A stretch of 64,000 bases of DNA from Chaenocephalus aceratus (lineage: Eukaryota > Chordata > Actinopteri > Perciformes > Channichthyidae): assembly GCA_023974075.1 (NCBI GenBank), contig CM043800.1:33044952-33108951 (forward strand), given 5' to 3'. Positions 37,599 to 49,391 of this stretch are shown here, piece after piece; position 1 is the first letter of the stretch, and the number at the start of each line of letters is the position of its first letter. A model generated the notes under the pieces. The model was not told the DNA's origin and searched no databases. It saw only the letters and a program-made list of their open reading frames with translations. A program made the translations under genes and the position numbers.

Positions 37599-38733
37599 TA
37601 ATTATGTGGCAAATTGTCAAAAAGCTGATGACACTCGAAGGGCATGACATGTTTCATGGACTGAAGGTCCTGACATTTCCTCTCCTTGATTGACAGAGCG
37701 TCAACTTCAGCAATTGCAGCTGCTTGTTGATATTCCTGATGTAGTTGGGAGATGGTTGTGCCTGGGTGAAGGAACTTCTTGTCTTTGTAGGTCGCTGTGC
37801 TTCTGCAGTAGTGTGAATCAACAGTGGGCAGATCCTTCAACCAGTCCTTAAGGAAATCTGTGACAGCAGTTTCCAGCTTTGCATTTTTGCCACTCTGAGG
37901 TGGAGATGTAGTTGGCGGGTCTGCCACTTGTTCGTCATGGTCGATGGTGTCTTTGTTCAGCCAGTGTAATGGTTCTTTCAGGGATACCAAGTGTAGAAGA
38001 AAAAAAGCTTTGCACACTTTAAGATTCGTTCCATCCTGAAGTTTCAGTTGGTAGGAAAATGATGAACTGCGCATGGATCCCTCACCAACTTTCTCTCTTT
38101 GGCTTCATGGTAACCTTTGTGACCAAAGTGGTGACGTATTACCTCTGTTCTTCCCAGTTGTCCATTGACCAAACTTTCTGAAATATTCACTGCCTCTGCT
38201 CTTCTGTAATGGATTGACAGTCTCGAGTCGTGACTCGTTGACAGAACTTCGAATTGCAGGGAAGGCCCATAGCCTTTGCAGCTATTTCTTTGCCACCTTT
38301 GGCCTTGTATGCCATTCCTTTGAGATGTTTCTTCCTGGATTCATTTTGCTTCCATGTTTCTGGGATGAGGTATTTATGTTGTTTCCTTTTGACCATATTG
38401 TTTTCATACATCCTCTAGATGAGGACCATAATGTTCTGAAGTTGCTGCCAGACTGTCTTCATTTTCAGGGAGAGAGGACTCATCAGAGGATGGATTGTAG
38501 TTTGGGTCAATGATAACATCATCATCATCTAAGTCTTCTTCATGGTGTGGACGGGTCTGCTTGGCATCTTCAGCAACACTCTCTTCTTCAATGAGAGTGT
38601 TTAAGTTATTGTCTGCTCCATCTGATACAGGGTCTTGGCCTGGTACATGCTGCTCCATCTCTTTAACAACGGTCTCATTTTCATTGGATGATTCCTGATC
38701 GGTGTCTGAAAAGTCAAGTGCATCTCCTACCAA
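37598..38733 (-). pseudogene. Broken transposon-encoded protein, Sola-like candidate
   Basis: Three consecutive minus-strand pieces in different frames. First (38733-38404): acidic, VGDALDFSDTDQESSNENE and DLDDDDVIIDPNYNPSSDES, preceded by an acceptor-like TTTTTGGTAG. Second (38411-38187): HKYLIPETWKQNESRKKHLK, then GGKEIAAKAMGLPCNSKFCQ and ITEEQR, a lysine/cysteine-rich block common in transposon proteins of hydra, insects and fish. Third (38074-37598): KLQDGTNLKVCKAFFLLHLV and FLKDWLKDLPTVDSHYCRST, ending in a stop beside a TG array. Frameshifts lie near 38190 and 38070. The catalytic part is missing. Interpreted as the internal gene of the 32463-39515 transposon. The superfamily is my inference. 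Confidence 0.7.
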
Positions 38734-39519
38734 AAAGGAGTAGGCGTACGGTCACAACTGTGATCATTATGAAAACATGTTTTGTAATTGCACTGTGGTC
38801 CTATGCATTAATACATTAAAGCTATTTTGATGAATATCATTTGGCCTAATTCAATTAAAAAACATGTAATCTTTCCTAATAAGATGGAAATGTAATGTGG
38901 AAAAAGGAGACAATAATACAATATTAAGAATTGAAACAGACAAACGCAAAATGTACTTTTCCTAATTCATAATTATGCAGTAATTGTAACTGTTACTTTT
39001 GAAAGGTTAGATTAGTCTTTATTGTCCCAGAAGGGAATGTGTGCATGCTTGATGGAGCTACAGTAGCTACAGTAACTATAGTACCTATAGTATAGCTTCG
39101 GTAGCTACAGTAACTATACATTGTGAAAGTAAAAGACTAGATAACTACACAACATTTATAGCCTAGCCTATAGTATAGTAAACATCACTTGCCAATAGGG
39201 GACAAGCCCTGAACCATGAAAATAACTTCATTTATCTGTAAGTTTTTTCTTTTTCTTGAAGTAGCCATTTTGTAAAGCTTGTAAAATTGCCTAAGTCACA
39301 AGACAATGTGACTTAAGCCATTATCTTTTATAAATATATGGCCTAAGTCACACTCTTGACATGCCATTATACTATCAGGGTAGGAACAGCACTATCCTTT
39401 CAATAAGGATGTAGGCAATTTTACCAGAGGTGGCCAGCATCAAGAAGAGATGATTTAGGCAAAAAAAGCATTTTCTCCAAAATATGACTTAGGCCATTAG
39501 TTTAAGAAGGTGACGACAT

Positions 39520-40894
39520 ACTGTAGTTTACAATTACTTTACTGTGGTTAAATGAGGTTTGCTTGGAGTATCATGCTGCATCTTGTGACTGTGTAACACC
39601 CTCTCAGCATGTGAAGGACACTGTTCAGGAACTAGTTGTACCAACTGCTCTGTATGTGAGGACTACTTCCATTCTTGCAAGGATAATAAATACATGTATC
39701 GTGATTATTGAAGCTCAAGCCTGTGACGAATTATATTTTTCCAACAGGCATATTGTCCAAAATGTTGAATTTAATAAAGTTATCTTATTAGGTCAACCTT
39801 TGTGAAACAGTTAACGTTATTGTTGAGGGCTATGAAATGCTAATCACTCGAACATGGAGTGAATTTGACATTGATATATTTCGCAATAGCAATAGCTTCA
39901 TGCAGAGAGAAATAGCCCATTCCTCACAGGAAAATTATTATTATCTGTGTTAGATTTGGACAGTTCTGACTGCTGTAGGGCACAGCATGTGTAAAGTGCC
40001 ACAACAAAGTCCTTCATCTGCTGGTACCAGTTTATAACCACATCTAAAGTCTGTCTGTTACTGAATTAGAGTGCACTCTTTAATGTGGGAGGAATATAAG
40101 GACTCCATTTTGTTACCTTGTTTAATGTATTGCATCATGTTAAGAGACCTTTACTGCTATACCAGAACATGAGCACTGATTTTAAAGAGACACAGTCTTA
40201 GTTTAAGAGAACATGGCAGCATGGTACTTTAATCAAGTGCAAAGTAAATGAAAAAAGGATAAAACAAGAACATTGCGACACTTCACAGGATTGATGTGTT
40301 TTGTGGTCACCGCTCACTGGTTGATGATACTCTAATTGCATTTGTCATTTTCAGATCTTCGGTTTTATCATCTGTTTTAACAACACTCAACTATGAAGAG
40401 CAGGACTGAATACTAAGTAGGTTAAAATAAAGAAAGAAAGACCTTCAGCAGATGTTTTCCCTCCTTGCTGCTCATATGGGGGCCATATGCACATTCTGTT
40501 TTGAGACTTGATTTGAGGCCAACATGGCTTGCCAACAAAAACGAACTGTGTTCAGCTCCTCTGTAAGAACAAATCATAATGCTGCTGATCTCATTTTCTC
40601 TTCTTCTTTATGTGTCCTTAAAGGTTGATACAAATGGAAATACTTACTCAGTGTTTTTGAAATACTTGATACTATACTGGATATTTGTTTGATAAATGTT
40701 TTGTTACAGTAGCATAGAGCTACGGTTATTTATCAGGTGTTTTTACAGCATACTTTTAAAATGACTATCCAGAGAGACATACAATTAATTCTTCACATGC
40801 ATTGTCCCCACTAGATAGATAATACAGTAAATGTTGAAGTTGCTAACTAACCTACATTTTTACTTCAACAGAATACAAATCTAAAGAATAAATA
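39520..40894. other. No recognisable gene
   Basis: AT-rich non-coding DNA between the large transposon and the second LINE. Confidence 0.6.
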
Positions 40895-40895
40895 G

Positions 40896-43863
40896 GGGGT
40901 TGGGTTTCATCCATTTGAATGTGCGCAGTCTGTTAGGTAAACTAGATTTTGTCCATATCTGGGCGAGCTCGACTGACGCTGACGTCATTGTTTTATCAGA
41001 AACATGGCTAAATAAATCTATTTTGGCCTCTGACATTGCCTTAAATGGTTTTAATGTGTATCGTTCCGACCGGCCTAATAAAGGTGGTGGCGTTGCCATT
41101 TATGTTAAGAATAAGTTCAGTGTATCCACATTAGTTTCCAAATCTATCAGTAAGCAATTTTAATTTTTAGCCTTAAATATAGAAGTGGCAAAGGGGCAAC
41201 AGGTCATGGTGGTGGGCTGTTACAGACCCCCCTCAGCTGTCAAGGACTCCTTGTCTTCGCTAGAAAATCTTTTATCGCAACTAGACTACAAGGAAATAGT
41301 GCTACTTGGAGATTTTAACTGGGACTGGTTAACTGCAGTGTCAGAGGATTTAAAAAACCTTTGTATCTCTTTAAATGTTACTCAGATTGTTGACAGTCCT
41401 ACTCGCCCTAACATTAAGTCCCCTAATAAATCCTCCCTAATTGATCTCATTTTAACTAATGTTCCCTATAAATACTTATCTGTGGGAGTATTTGCGAATG
41501 ATCTGAGTGATCACTGTGTTGTAGCCACAATTAGGGACACTAAGGTCCAAAAGGTTAAACCTCGTATTATTATTAAGAGAGACATAAAACATTTTGTGGA
41601 GCAGGGTTTTGTGCATGATCTGTTTGATTTTGATTGGGGTAAAATCGATCTGTGTGCTGATGTAGAAACTGCATGGTCTTATTTTTATCTTGGTTTTATG
41701 GAGATCATTGATAGACATGCACCCCTGTGTAAATTTAGAGTGAAGGGACGAGACAATCCTTGGTTTTCTGCTGAACTGTCCAGTCTCCTTCATGAGAGAA
41801 ACAAGGCCTGGGCAAAGGCTAGAAAATCAGGCTCAGAGGTAGAATGGCTGCATTTTAGGCAGCTAAGGAATAGCTTCAGTTCAAATGTCAAAAGTGCTAA
41901 GTCTAAGTATTATCTGTCAGTTACCACAGAAAACCTAAATAATCCTAGGACATTTTGGAAAGCCATAAAATCGATATCCACTGGTGAGCTCCGTAATGAG
42001 CTACCTCCGTGCCTTACCACAGCATCTGGCACTATATCGGACAGGGCCACTATGTTAAATTGCTTTAATGAGCATTTTGTGTCCTGTGGTTCTCTGTTTG
42101 ATTCTGTTTCTAACTCTGCTTCTGTGAACACCCTAATCCGTGACTCTGAACAATGTGGTCCGGAAAACCCTTTCAGTTTTACTCCTTTTAATGTTAATGT
42201 TGTTCATGAAGCCTTAACCAAGCTAGATCCTAAGAAACCGGCTGGTCCGGACAACGTAGAACCTTTCTTTTTAAAGATAGCTGCAGATTGTATTGCTCCA
42301 CCTCTCACTAGTCTTTTTAACCTCTCCCTCAGCTCAAACACAATTCCAAAAGTATGGAAGTCAGCTTATGTCCTGCCTTTGCTAAAAGGAGGGGAGGCCA
42401 CCTTATTAAATAACTATAGGCCAATCTCTAAATTGTCAGTTCTGGCGAAGGTGCTCGAACGCCTAGTGAGTGAACAGGTAAAGGAGTTTTTATGTAAAAA
42501 TGATATCCTGTCTAAACATCAGTCAGGTTTCAGAAAGAATCACAGCACCATCACTGCGACAATGAAAGTGGTGAATGACATTACGAGTATTTTAGATAAT
42601 AAGCAGAGTTGTGCAGCTCTATTTATTGACCTTTCCAAAGCGTTTGATACCCTCGATCATCACATCTTAAAGCAGAGGCTACTCAGTATTGGCATATCCA
42701 GCCATGCAGTGGGGTGGTTTGTGAACTACCTCTCTGAAAGGTCCCAATGTGTTCATTTTGATGGACTGTCTTCTGAGTGGTTAAACATTGCTAATGGTGT
42801 TCCTCAAGGTTCTGTTTTAGGTCCACTTTTATTCTCCATATACATCAACAGTTTAGGTGAAAATGTGAATGAAGCTACTTTAAATTTTTATGCGGACGAT
42901 ACCGTGATGTACTGTGCAGGTCCCTCCATTAAGGAGGCTGGTGTTAAATTACAGGCTGTTTTTAACATTATTCAGACTCAGATCGCTGAGCTTAAGCTTC
43001 TTTTAAATGTTGATAAAACCAAGGTAATGATCTTTTCTAAGGCTAAAAAGACACCAGAGCCTGTTTTGGATATTGTTACTACGCAAGGACAAGTACTTGA
43101 AGTGGTTACCTGTTATAAATACCTATCCGTCTTGATGATTGTCTTACTTTTAAACTTCATGTCAATAACCTGCTTAAAAAGCTGAGGGTTAGACTAGGTT
43201 TCTCATTTGAAGCCAGGAAAAGGCTAGTCACTGTGACATTTTTACCTGTGCTGGACTATGGTGATTTGTTGAATGAATGCACCTGCCCATTGCCTGAACA
43301 AGTTAGATGCCGCCTATCACAGCGCACTGAGATTTGTCACAAATTGTAAAGCACTTACACATCACTGTACCCTGTATGCCAAGGCAGGTTTGCCATCACT
43401 TACTGTAAAGAGGCTCAGTCATTGGCACACGTTATTTATAAAGCTTTGTTGGGTAAACTCCCGTATTATATCTGCTCTCTGATAACACAGAGAGTTGCAA
43501 GCAGCTATTGTCTGAGATCGCATGATGTAGTATTGTTAGATGTGCCAAGAGCAAGGACTGTCTTAGGTAAGACAGCTTTTATGTGCGCAGCTCCACTTGC
43601 TTGGAACAATCTTCAACAAGAATTGAAACTGAGCAATCTCATTCCTCTGCATGTTTTTAAAGCTAGGCTAAATGAAATGCTCGTTGATACTATGGGCACT
43701 TGTAAATGTCTACAACTATGTATCCTGTAAATATAATGTATGATGTCCTTTATTGTTTTATGTTTCATGTGGAACATATATGCTGCAGGTCTCCCTTGAA
43801 AAATAAATCTATGATCTCAATGGGACCAATCTCGTTAAATAAAGGTTTGAAATTAAATTAAAT
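40896..43863 (+). pseudogene. Non-LTR retrotransposon, nearly complete but broken (CR1/L2/Rex1 group)
   Basis: Plus-strand LINE coding endonuclease then reverse transcriptase. Endonuclease: GFIHLNVRSLLGK, VIVLSETWLN, KGGGVAIYV, LLGDFNWDW, LIDLILTNV, LSDHCVV. RT: KKPAGPDNVEPFFLK, LLNNYRPISKLSVLAKVLER, HQSGFRKNHST, ALFIDLSKAFDTLDHHIL, GVPQGSVLGPLLFSIYIN and FYADDTVMY (YADD at 42889-42900). One frame runs about 760 codons from 40900 to 43185 with a single TAA at 41161; the C-terminal part is then broken by frameshifts near 43130, 43270 and 43430. The 3' end reads TGGGACCAATCTCGTTAAAT then AAAGG and an AATTAAATT tail. TAAATAG at 40889-40895 and 43864-43870 may be the target duplication. Clade within the group is not settled. 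Confidence 0.9.
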
Positions 43864-43870
43864 TAAATAG

Positions 43871-45889
43871 TTATATGATTTCTGCATCATTCTCCTCTGA
43901 GGTTGAACCTTTTCTACTTTGGTAAAACGTTTTTTTGCAGCACAACTCTCAGAGAGGTCAACTCTGCAAATACAATCTCTTCGAATCTAACGATATTGTC
44001 TGAAATTGTTACTAGAGTGCACACATTTAGCAAATACATGTACTGTCTGTATAGGGGACCACTTTTTGGGTCAAATTGTTAATAATAAATGAATCGCTGC
44101 ACTTCACCAATTTGTTTCTCACATCCAGCTCTTTCATTTCGTGGGGTTTAATGTTTATTGCAACCAAGAGGGCCCTTGAATTTTCTTTTCTGTCATTGAG
44201 TGTAAACTGTCCTCTTCATGTTTCAAGACTGGACTAGACTCTGTATGATCATCTTCCAGTAGAAGCATGATCAGAGATTGAACTTCCACAAGCAGCTAAA
44301 CGTCAACAGCGAGCCACACGGATTTGATTTTTAACCCTTTGACGTGTAGATCATCTGATCCCGGGTCCTCTTCTTATGCAGCCGTGAGAACATTAAATCT
44401 ACTCTGTGTTGTATGTGATATGTTTTGACTTTTGCTCAAATACTGCACACATTTGGTTTTTTGTGTTTGCTGGAATGTATGGTCTGGGCTCGGGCAATAA
44501 AGCTTGGACACAGCTGGAGTCACATTCACACGCTCCGACAGACATAAACACAGAGCAATAACTACAAAGCAGCTGTGCTCTCGTATCAATTATATCTTAT
44601 ACAGTTTTAATAGTTAAATACACTGCTAACAGTAAAGTATGCACACTCAAAGCTATGACAATAATTCCAAGGAAACACATCTGGAAAAGTGGATCCCTGT
44701 TTAGCCTTTGTCATCGCTATCCAACTGGATTTGGTCTACTCTTCTTCTAGGAAACTCAATACATAATGCTCTCTGAGGTAATTAGGCAACAGCATCGCGG
44801 AAGTCTGACGTAGTCTTTAATGAACCATCGTTTGTTTGAGACACATGAATCCAGGATGGACCTCCTCGAGGCCAGCTGGTTCAGATTTATGGGGACAAAG
44901 CATCTGTGAAACGTTGACCCTTGAGACTTTTCCGCCCAGCTGGACATGTTGGGAGATGGGTGTAATGATCCAGAGAGATCCACTGGAGACAAGCTGCAGG
45001 ATCTCAGAAGGGTGGGAAAGATTACTCAGAACTCAGTTATTCTTTTGTTCAGTCGGGACAGCATGTTGGCCTTTGGTAACTATTTATAGATTGAAACTAA
45101 TCTATAACAAGAGGGTCCAAGGTCTAATCTCCTAATTTGTTCATAATGCCACAGTGATTGAGTTTAAAATCTAATTCCCTTTGGTAGGAGCCACTTCTCT
45201 GCTTCAAAATCTTTGCGGAGCCACGTTGTACAGGAGGTAGGTGTGTATCAGTGGGGTTTTAAAAAAACAACCCAAAAGAAGGTTGCATAGTGTCTGTTTA
45301 AAACATTTGCACTTTTATTTTTACAGATGAATTCCAATATGTCCATCAGGCCTGCATATGACGAGCTTTCCATGTGTATAGGTTTTGGCAGGCATGAAAT
45401 TATCTTGTGGGGAGTTAATGCCCTGCTTGAAATGGAGTGTGTGCATTGAAAGACCTGAGGTGAGATGGGGGGGATTGTCAGAGCAGCCCACAGACCCCAG
45501 TGCTGTCAGCAGGGGGGTTCCTGTTTGAGCACCTCTACCTCGGTATCGCTCACCGCAAGACTGAGGTGGTATGGACGCACAGACACTCGATAATTATTTT
45601 TGATGTTCATACTTCACACAGGAATCACCCTCAGAAGACGTAACATTCAAACCACAGCTGGCTGAATAATGAGCAACTGAACCTTTTGTTGTAGATCGTA
45701 TCAGGCACGTATGAAAGACACATATGTATGAGACAGACAACAAAGAAGAACATTCAGTGAAATGTCCTACAATTCCCTACAAGTATTATTACACTGGTCA
45801 TACTGCTGGCGTTGGTTACATTTTCAACAGGAGTGCTCCACCTGCTGGCAGTAAAAGAAAGTGTCAGAATACAAAAACATGACAGGTTA
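43871..45889. other. No recognisable gene; between LINE and stk40 3' end
   Basis: Non-coding DNA. Frames at 44756-45135 on both strands have no family motif. Confidence 0.55.
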
Positions 45890-45906
45890 ATGTTTCCATA
45901 TCAAAG

Positions 45907-45912
45907 TTTATT
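45907..45912 (-). terminator. Candidate poly(A) signal AATAAA for stk40
   Basis: Canonical hexamer on the minus strand, 3.26 kb past the stop codon. Placement as the stk40 end is inferred from position and strand only. Confidence 0.4.
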
Positions 45913-47243
45913 GCTGACATGCATGTAGAGATCTGATGAAGTACAAAAATATGTTTTTTTTATACAAACGTGTTTATCATCTGTACAATTACGCAGTTTT
46001 TCCTGTATCTAGATGCCCATGTCCGACCAAGCAGCTTACAACACATTATCCCATTGGGTTTAAACTACACCACATTTCAATCCTACTGCAGTTGAAACAG
46101 TCAGCAATATACTGGTTATATACTGAAGACTTAGGACTTTAGAAGCACGGGGAAATTCATCATAAAACTTAAATTTTGAAAATTAGAAATACAATTTTAC
46201 TACTCATCCAAATAAGGGTCTTCATCTATTTTGCCTTGTGGTTTCCCGTAGGACACACAGGGGGGAAATTATCTTCTAATTCTCGATCAGCTGCTCTGGC
46301 ACACCTTGCAAGTTTAAAATCATGCAACAGTCACATGTTTTACACAGAGTTGAACCTCACACTATGTTCATGCTTTTCAGTCCACATCGCCATCTATCAA
46401 TACAACTCTGTCAAACAAACATTGAATGTGGTACAATCCGCTAGCTAGAAGGTGAAACACTTTTCTTTTTTTAATAGGGGGACAAAATTACATTTACATC
46501 AAAGGTCTATTAAACCTGTAGTTACTAATCTGTAGTTGGCCGTCATGGAAGATGACACACAGTTCACTTGATGTCAGCATTCAGCAATGGCTACGGTGTT
46601 CATGTAATACCCTTTTCTGATGAACAACCTAGACTACTACAATACTGCTGTATACCCATGGAATTCACATTGAGGTGGGAGAAAGCCGACGGCTCTCTTT
46701 ACATATCATTTGAGCCTCTGGATGTGGTGGTTGAAGGCCAACGTGGCCTATAATGCACGCCATTCGGCATGTGTTGAAACCGAGTTGTATCTCACTGGGT
46801 GACACTACATACAATATGACTAGCGCAGTCATGATGGTACATATTTACATACTGACCAAAGAGTGCAGCTTGGTGTTGGGATTTTTGGGTAAATGGTAGA
46901 AAGAAAGAAAAACACTACAAAAAACCCTCCCGTCAATCACGATAATGTGCGAGTATCATTTAATTTTTCTTTAAAAAATATAACTATGTCAGTCTCGTTA
47001 TTAGTGTAGCTTAAGTTGACCACAGGATATGTGGTTAAATGGCAAGAAAAAGTTATTTATGAATCCAAAATGAAAAACAAAAACAGATGCTACTCTTCCA
47101 TGGAAGTGGGCGAGGAGGATCGAACATGAGAATCACTGTTGGAGTTAACACTTTTTTTTTTTTTTTTTTAAGCCGAGAGGGTTTTAGGGTCTGTTTCACT
47201 GGCATTAGTTGTGCCTAGTCTGTGATACAAGCCCCAGTGGTTT

Positions 47244-47264
47244 GGGGGGGGGGGGGGGGGGGGG
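47244..47264. repeat. 21-base G-run
   Basis: Homopolymer inside the likely stk40 3' UTR (C-run in the transcript). Length may be unreliable in assembly. Confidence 0.95.
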
Positions 47265-49172
47265 TCAACACAAGTGAATAAATAAATCAACATGAAATTA
47301 CAAAGAAGAAAAAAAAGAGTAAGTGAAGACATTTGAAAAGTAATCCAGAGCCTATGTTCATGTGATCCGTTATAAATAGGAAGAAGTGTAGAGAGCCTGA
47401 AGCAGGTACCAATGGCAAAAGGCAGGTTGCAGTGTACAGATGCCTAACAGTCACTGGTTAGTAGCTTTGTCATGGTTTCAAGAAACTCTTCGATACAAAA
47501 CAAGAAGGCTAGTAGCCAAGCAACCAAACCTAAAATCTATGAGTCTGTATTTTAATTCTTCTATGAAGTATTACAGTATGGATTACCGGCCACCAGCTAG
47601 TCTATCTGTATAGAGCCTACATGGTGAGATAATAGACGCGTGTAAGAATTGAGTTGGAGAGAGGGCCTGAAAAGAATATCCCAATCTTAAGAAAGCATTC
47701 ATGGCTATCGCTAACACATTCAGTCAAGCCCCGTCCCAGCTTAGCCTGCTCTGGGTTTCACAGTGTCTGCCCCGAGGCAGGCCAGATCACAGAACACAAC
47801 GATTGGAGGATAGCTTAAAAAAGGGTCTGTGGCTGTCAGAGGTGAACCGCTCGACAGCCACGCAGACTCTGATGTCACCCGGCTGAAACACACGCGCACA
47901 CTCATGGAGACGTATTAAATCGTAGGATGGCGGTTCACATTCGTACTGAAAAACACTTGTCCCGTGATCTGTCTTGGTAAAGAGAAACAGGGAAGTTGGA
48001 ATACCTGGAAGCCATTTGATTCTGAATGAGGCTGAGGGTACCGGTTTCCTTGGCTAAGAGTCGTTTTTAAGACATTATTCTTGGCAATAGAAACATGACA
48101 GTGCCTGATCTCCACCATAATGGCACAGAGGAAGCGTTACCATCAATATGCCAGGGAGGACCCAACAGTGTTTCCCATTCAGTTCTTGGCATTGTGACTT
48201 CCAGGTACCTCACACTAGCTGCCTAGATGCTAAAAATAGATTTCCACAGGGGTGAGCAAAAGCATTCTGCAAATACCAAAGCATGCATGTACACATACTT
48301 TGATATTCAGTGTCTTCAATCCAAAGGAAGGGGTGAAATGCTACTTGTTCAGGAAAATATGATAACAAGCTTATTCAGATTCTTTTGAAACCACTCGAGA
48401 AGGTTTCTAAGCATTATCACTGACAGAAAACATTAATGCTTTGTGTTACTGGTGGCATCAAGACTCCATTGTTACAATCCCTTGTCTCAGAACAGTGAGC
48501 ATGGTTTACCAACAGAGAAGGGAGACAGAGAGGTAGATTGATTTGAAGTCAAAGTCACAGACGGGAACAGTCTGGATCATTTTCGGTACAGGAAAAAAGG
48601 ACAGGAAGAGGGGGGGGGGAGTGAGAGGACGAGGGTGGAATGGAGGTATAGAGAAGTGACATCTGTGATCGGGAGATCTGACTTGAGGCAATACCATTAA
48701 CCACGAGGAAGAGAGGGGGGTTGCTACATGATTCAGGTCCTGTATTGCTTGGGGGACCCAGAGTGTATGGGGGAAGTGGGGAGATCTCAAAGGGAAGAGG
48801 GATATGGGGGTAATCGTCTCTTCGACTCAGAGCCTTTGAAGCCCCATGTGGGACTGTACCATCAGGGTGGTTTGCACAGTGAGATCTGACTGTGGGGGAC
48901 CTGAAGGATCCTTAGGCTCAGATCTTCCTCTGGATCTTTCCATGTTTCACTGGAACATCCAGACACGAGGAGTGAAGTTTGAAATAAGCTAGTTTGTTCT
49001 GGTGCCCTCCTCAAACCTGCTCCACCAAGCTTACTACAAGCCCAGATGGGGCCGTCTGCACCCTGATCAGGATGGGCCTCCTGTATGCCAGTTCAGTTTT
49101 AGGGGCTCATCCTCCTCAGTCCTCTTTGTGCTCCCTGGGGGGGGGGGGGTCAGAGAGGCTGCCATGGTTGGC

Positions 49173-49391
49173 CTACTTCCGGAGGAACCGTTGAGCCAGT
49201 ATGGCGGCATCTAGCGGGCTGACGGGCTGGGCGTCGAGACCCAGACGCCTCACAGGGGGGATGCTGCCAAACTGCCGCTTGGTGAGGAAGCTCTTGGCCT
49301 CGTGGATAGTGTTCTTCTCTTCGGCCAACAGCAGCTGCTGGCGCATGTAGTTCTCAAACTCGTACTGTGAAGACTCTTCCATCGCCTTGGC
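49173..49391 (-). CDS. stk40: stk40 coding exon 10 (C-terminus and stop)
   Basis: 219 nt including the TAG stop at 49175-49173. Encodes AKAMEESSQYEFENYMRQQL, then LLAEEKNTIHEAKSFLTKRQ and the signature C-terminal block FGSIPPVRRLGLDAQPV through AILAQRFLRK, which identifies STK40. Acceptor TTCCCTCAG. Confidence 0.97.
   Translation of the reverse strand, partial: AKAMEESSQYEFENYMRQQLLLAEEKNTIHEAKSFLTKRQFGSIPPVRRLGLDAQPVSPLDAAILAQRFLRK

Larger units (their letters stand above)
32463..39515 (-). mobile_element. ~7-kb DNA transposon with 4-bp target duplication, hosting nested elements
   Basis: Left terminus CGTCACCTTCTTAAACTAAT (continuing GGCCTAAGTCATATTT) is repeated inverted at 39480-39515, about 36 bp. 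ACAT is duplicated at 32459-32462 and 39516-39519. Inside each end, TGACTTAGGC or its complement occurs about five times (left: 32483, 32647, 32678, 32699, 32729; right: 39289, 39309, 39340, 39451, 39485), as expected of transposase-binding subterminal repeats. The minus strand encodes a decayed protein at 38733-37598. Removing the nested material leaves roughly 2.6 kb. A 4-bp duplication suits the Sola superfamily, but the assignment is not proven. Confidence 0.85.
45890..49172 (-). other. stk40: Probable stk40 3' untranslated region
   Basis: About 3.3 kb directly after the stk40 stop with no credible coding frame. It contains a T-run on the plus strand (47153-47170), a 21-base G-run (47244-47264) and other simple sequence. 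The first convincing poly(A) signal I noticed on the minus strand is AATAAA at 45912-45907 (…GCAATAAACTTTG). Vertebrate stk40 mRNAs carry long 3' UTRs, so this end is reasonable, but earlier weak signals could be used instead. Confidence 0.5.

Noticed and set aside
41476..41793. 105-codon minus-strand frame
   Set aside because: Antisense shadow of the LINE endonuclease/RT frame.
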